This document shows positions 14,671-15,450 of a stretch of DNA of 15,450 bases, piece by piece. Where the stretch lies: positions 1 to 15,450 of the forward strand of contig JBLNBN010000010.1 of the NCBI GenBank assembly GCA_050260015.1, given 5' to 3'. Source of the DNA: JBLNBN01 sp050260015 (GTDB lineage Bacteria; Bacteroidota; Ignavibacteria; Kapaibacteriales; UBA2268). Under the pieces are notes generated by a model that saw nothing but the letters and a program-made list of their open reading frames with translations, did no database searches and was not told the origin of the DNA. Both the position numbers and the translations under genes were made by a program. The number at the start of each line of letters is the position of its first letter. Position 1 is the stretch's first letter.

Positions 14671-14725
14671 CAAAATTGTCTGAACCTTTGATTTATCTGA
14701 TTAATATGATTAATAAATGATTGAA
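14671..14725. repeat. AT-rich GATT-reiterated element
   Basis: TTGTCTGAACC is followed by a chain of GATT/ATTA near-repeats (TTTGATTTATCTGATTAATA, then ATGATTAATAAATGATTG). It starts directly at the end of the preceding hairpin. The TTGTCTGAACC-GATTTAT pattern resembles a dispersed element common in Bacteroidota and relatives; that recognition is from memory and not tested. Confidence 0.4.
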
Positions 14726-14767
14726 TAGCTGAAAATAGCGCGCAAGCGTTTGGGAATTAAAGAAATC

Positions 14768-14795
14768 GGTCATTCCGAAGCGCAGCGAGGAATCC
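14768..14795. repeat. CATTCC...GGAATC short palindromic repeat
   Basis: ATTCC (14772-14776) and GGAAT (14789-14793) bracket a GC-rich core with GCGCAGCGA. The pattern GTCATTCCGA(N)GCGCAGCGAGGAATC recurs between genes in many FCB-group genomes as I recall it, so this is probably one copy of a dispersed element. Confidence 0.45.
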
Positions 14796-14861
14796 AAAGA
14801 AAATTATCAATACAAAAACTCTTAGAATAACGTGCAATTACTGAAAGATCATTGCTTGCAA

Positions 14862-14891
14862 CGAATCCGCAGGATTCGCATATCTATAGAA
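14862..14891. repeat. Hairpin followed by CATATCTATAGAA
   Basis: CGAATCC, three-base loop GCA, GGATTCG form a perfect 7-bp stem (14862-14878), followed at once by CATATCTATAGAA. The pairing of a variable short stem with this fixed-looking tail suggests a repeat family. Confidence 0.45.
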
Positions 14892-14954
14892 GATGCGCCC
14901 CTACCCCTTCTCCCTTTCCGCTGCGCCGCTACGCGAAGCCGCATCCCGCGCCCC

Positions 14955-14994
14955 GTCGAAGGGTACGGCAAATGAAAATGCCGGGCGCTTCGAC
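14955..14994. repeat. Nested inverted repeat with CTTCGACAGGCTCAG
   Basis: GTCGAAG (14955-14961) pairs with CTTCGAC (14988-14994), and GGCA/TGCC pair inside. The right arm runs into AGGCTCAGCGG. CTTCGACAGGCTCAG is a frequent intergenic repeat motif in environmental genomes as I recall. GC-rich compared with the flanks. Confidence 0.45.
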
Positions 14995-15168
14995 AGGCTC
15001 AGCGGCCTGCCTCCATCCTTTTCTCCTCGCAATTCCGCCCCCCAAGCCAATTCTACCAATATTCTCATAAATTACATAAAAATAATTGAATTTCTACTGT
15101 AACAAAACCCGACCTCGACTGTTTGTATAGGGAAAGCGAGAGTCGAAAATTCATAAACTTTTCCAATA

Positions 15169-15184
15169 ATTAGCCGCGGCTAAT
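15169..15184. promoter_or_regulatory. 16-bp perfect palindrome, possible operator
   Basis: ATTAGCCGCGGCTAAT is its own reverse complement. It lies 60 bases upstream of the -35 box of the promoter for the last gene, a plausible activator position. ATTGTTTT follows, so a small terminator hairpin for upstream transcription is the alternative. Confidence 0.4.
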
Positions 15185-15244
15185 ATTGTTTTAAGACAGC
15201 AAGCGGGTAGTTGTAAACTTTTTTCATTTTATTTTACTCCGCTC

Positions 15245-15273
15245 TTGACTTTTTCTTAGATGTTTTGTATATT
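15245..15273 (+). promoter_or_regulatory. Sigma-70 type promoter of the last gene
   Basis: TTGACT (15245-15250), a spacer of exactly 17 bases, then TATATT (15268-15273). Each box has one mismatch to consensus. Expected start is near 15280, leaving a leader of about 90 bases before the ATG at 15371. It is an ordinary housekeeping-type promoter, unlike the 7-bp -33/-7 type of classic Bacteroidetes. Confidence 0.65.
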
Positions 15274-15370
15274 AAAAAATTTCCTAACGGCGAAAGCGAT
15301 TTTTGTTTATATAAATGCCTTTGCACGGCAGTCGCGCAGGGTCGTGTAATAACAATTATAGGAGTTAATG

Positions 15371-15450
15371 ATGGTTACATCAATTATCCGCTTTAAGAAG
15401 CTCGCGCTTCTCTGCGCGACGCTCGTTTTTCTCGCCGTTACGGGGGGGGG
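15371..15450 (+). CDS. Start of an exported protein, cut by the window end
   Basis: Only 26 codons are visible from the ATG at 15371, which has AGGAG six bases upstream; an adjacent in-frame ATG at 15368 is too close to that site. The peptide begins MVTSIIRFKKLALLCATLVF and continues LAVTGGG. This is a typical Sec signal peptide: basic residues (R, K, K) then a hydrophobic core, so the product is exported or a lipoprotein. The family cannot be told. The last nine bases are all G, so the end of the visible reading frame may be unreliable. Confidence 0.55.
   Translation, partial: MVTSIIRFKKLALLCATLVFLAVTGG

Larger units (their letters stand above)
14572..15244. other. Gene-free region rich in palindromic and low-complexity elements
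   Basis: Between the start of porX and the promoter of the last gene no credible coding frame is present. The stretch holds at least five separate elements listed individually (14650-14670, 14671-14725, 14768-14795, 14862-14891, 14955-14994) and a palindrome at 15169-15184. Several resemble short dispersed repeats that I have seen recur in intergenic DNA of FCB-group genomes. Part of 14572-14640 should contain the porX promoter, which I could not pin down. Confidence 0.6.

Noticed and set aside
14852..15102. Two overlapping plus-strand frames of about 70 codons
   Set aside because: Lie across repeat-like elements with hairpins; proline-rich translation, no SD, no family.
15113..15146. TCGACT / AGTCGA inverted repeat with 20-base loop
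   Set aside because: Six-base arms at this distance are expected by chance; no supporting context.

Overview
The window looks like part of a flagellated member of the Fibrobacterota-Chlorobiota-Bacteroidota (FCB) group, most plausibly Ignavibacteria/Chlorobi-like or Kapabacteria-like. Two things point there. One is a clear PorX, the response regulator fused to a PglZ domain that belongs to type IX secretion, sitting beside tsaE. The other is a long secreted Asp-box plus fibronectin-III protein of the kind these phyla make in number. The combination with a full set of flagellar rod, ring and hook-junction genes excludes typical gliding Bacteroidetes. The phylum is inferred from gene content only.

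Layout: (1) 1-2974, minus strand: 3'-truncated gene for an exported beta-propeller/FN3 protein. (2) 2975-3292: divergent intergenic region with an inverted repeat and a sigma-54-type -24/-12 promoter. (3) 3293-12422, plus strand: flagellar cluster flgF-flgG-flgA-flgH-flgI-flgJ-flgN-(four-helix-bundle gene)-flgK-flgL-motA, tightly packed and almost all SD-led. A second sigma-54-like element lies after flgN, so the cluster may be two transcription units: flgF to flgN, then the four-helix-bundle gene, flgK, flgL and motA. (4) 12409-14571, minus strand: porX followed by tsaE, with tsaE converging on and overlapping the end of motA. (5) 14572-15370: about 800 bases without a gene, holding several palindromic or low-complexity elements that look like dispersed repeats, then a well-formed sigma-70 promoter. 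(6) 15371-15450: the start of an exported protein, cut by the window end, which finishes in nine G.

How the genes work together: FlgF and FlgG form the rod. FlgA, FlgH and FlgI build the P and L rings. FlgJ caps the rod and, through a lytic-transglycosylase domain, should open the peptidoglycan. FlgN is the likely export chaperone for FlgK and FlgL, the hook-filament junction proteins. MotA is one half of the stator; no motB is present. The main oddities are a four-helix-bundle (23S intervening-sequence protein family) gene embedded before flgK, an SLT-type rather than GH73-type FlgJ enzyme domain, an FlgH with no lipobox cysteine, a terminator-shaped hairpin between flgF and flgG, and the absence of flgM and motB. 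No tRNA, rRNA, CRISPR array, transposase or phage gene was seen.
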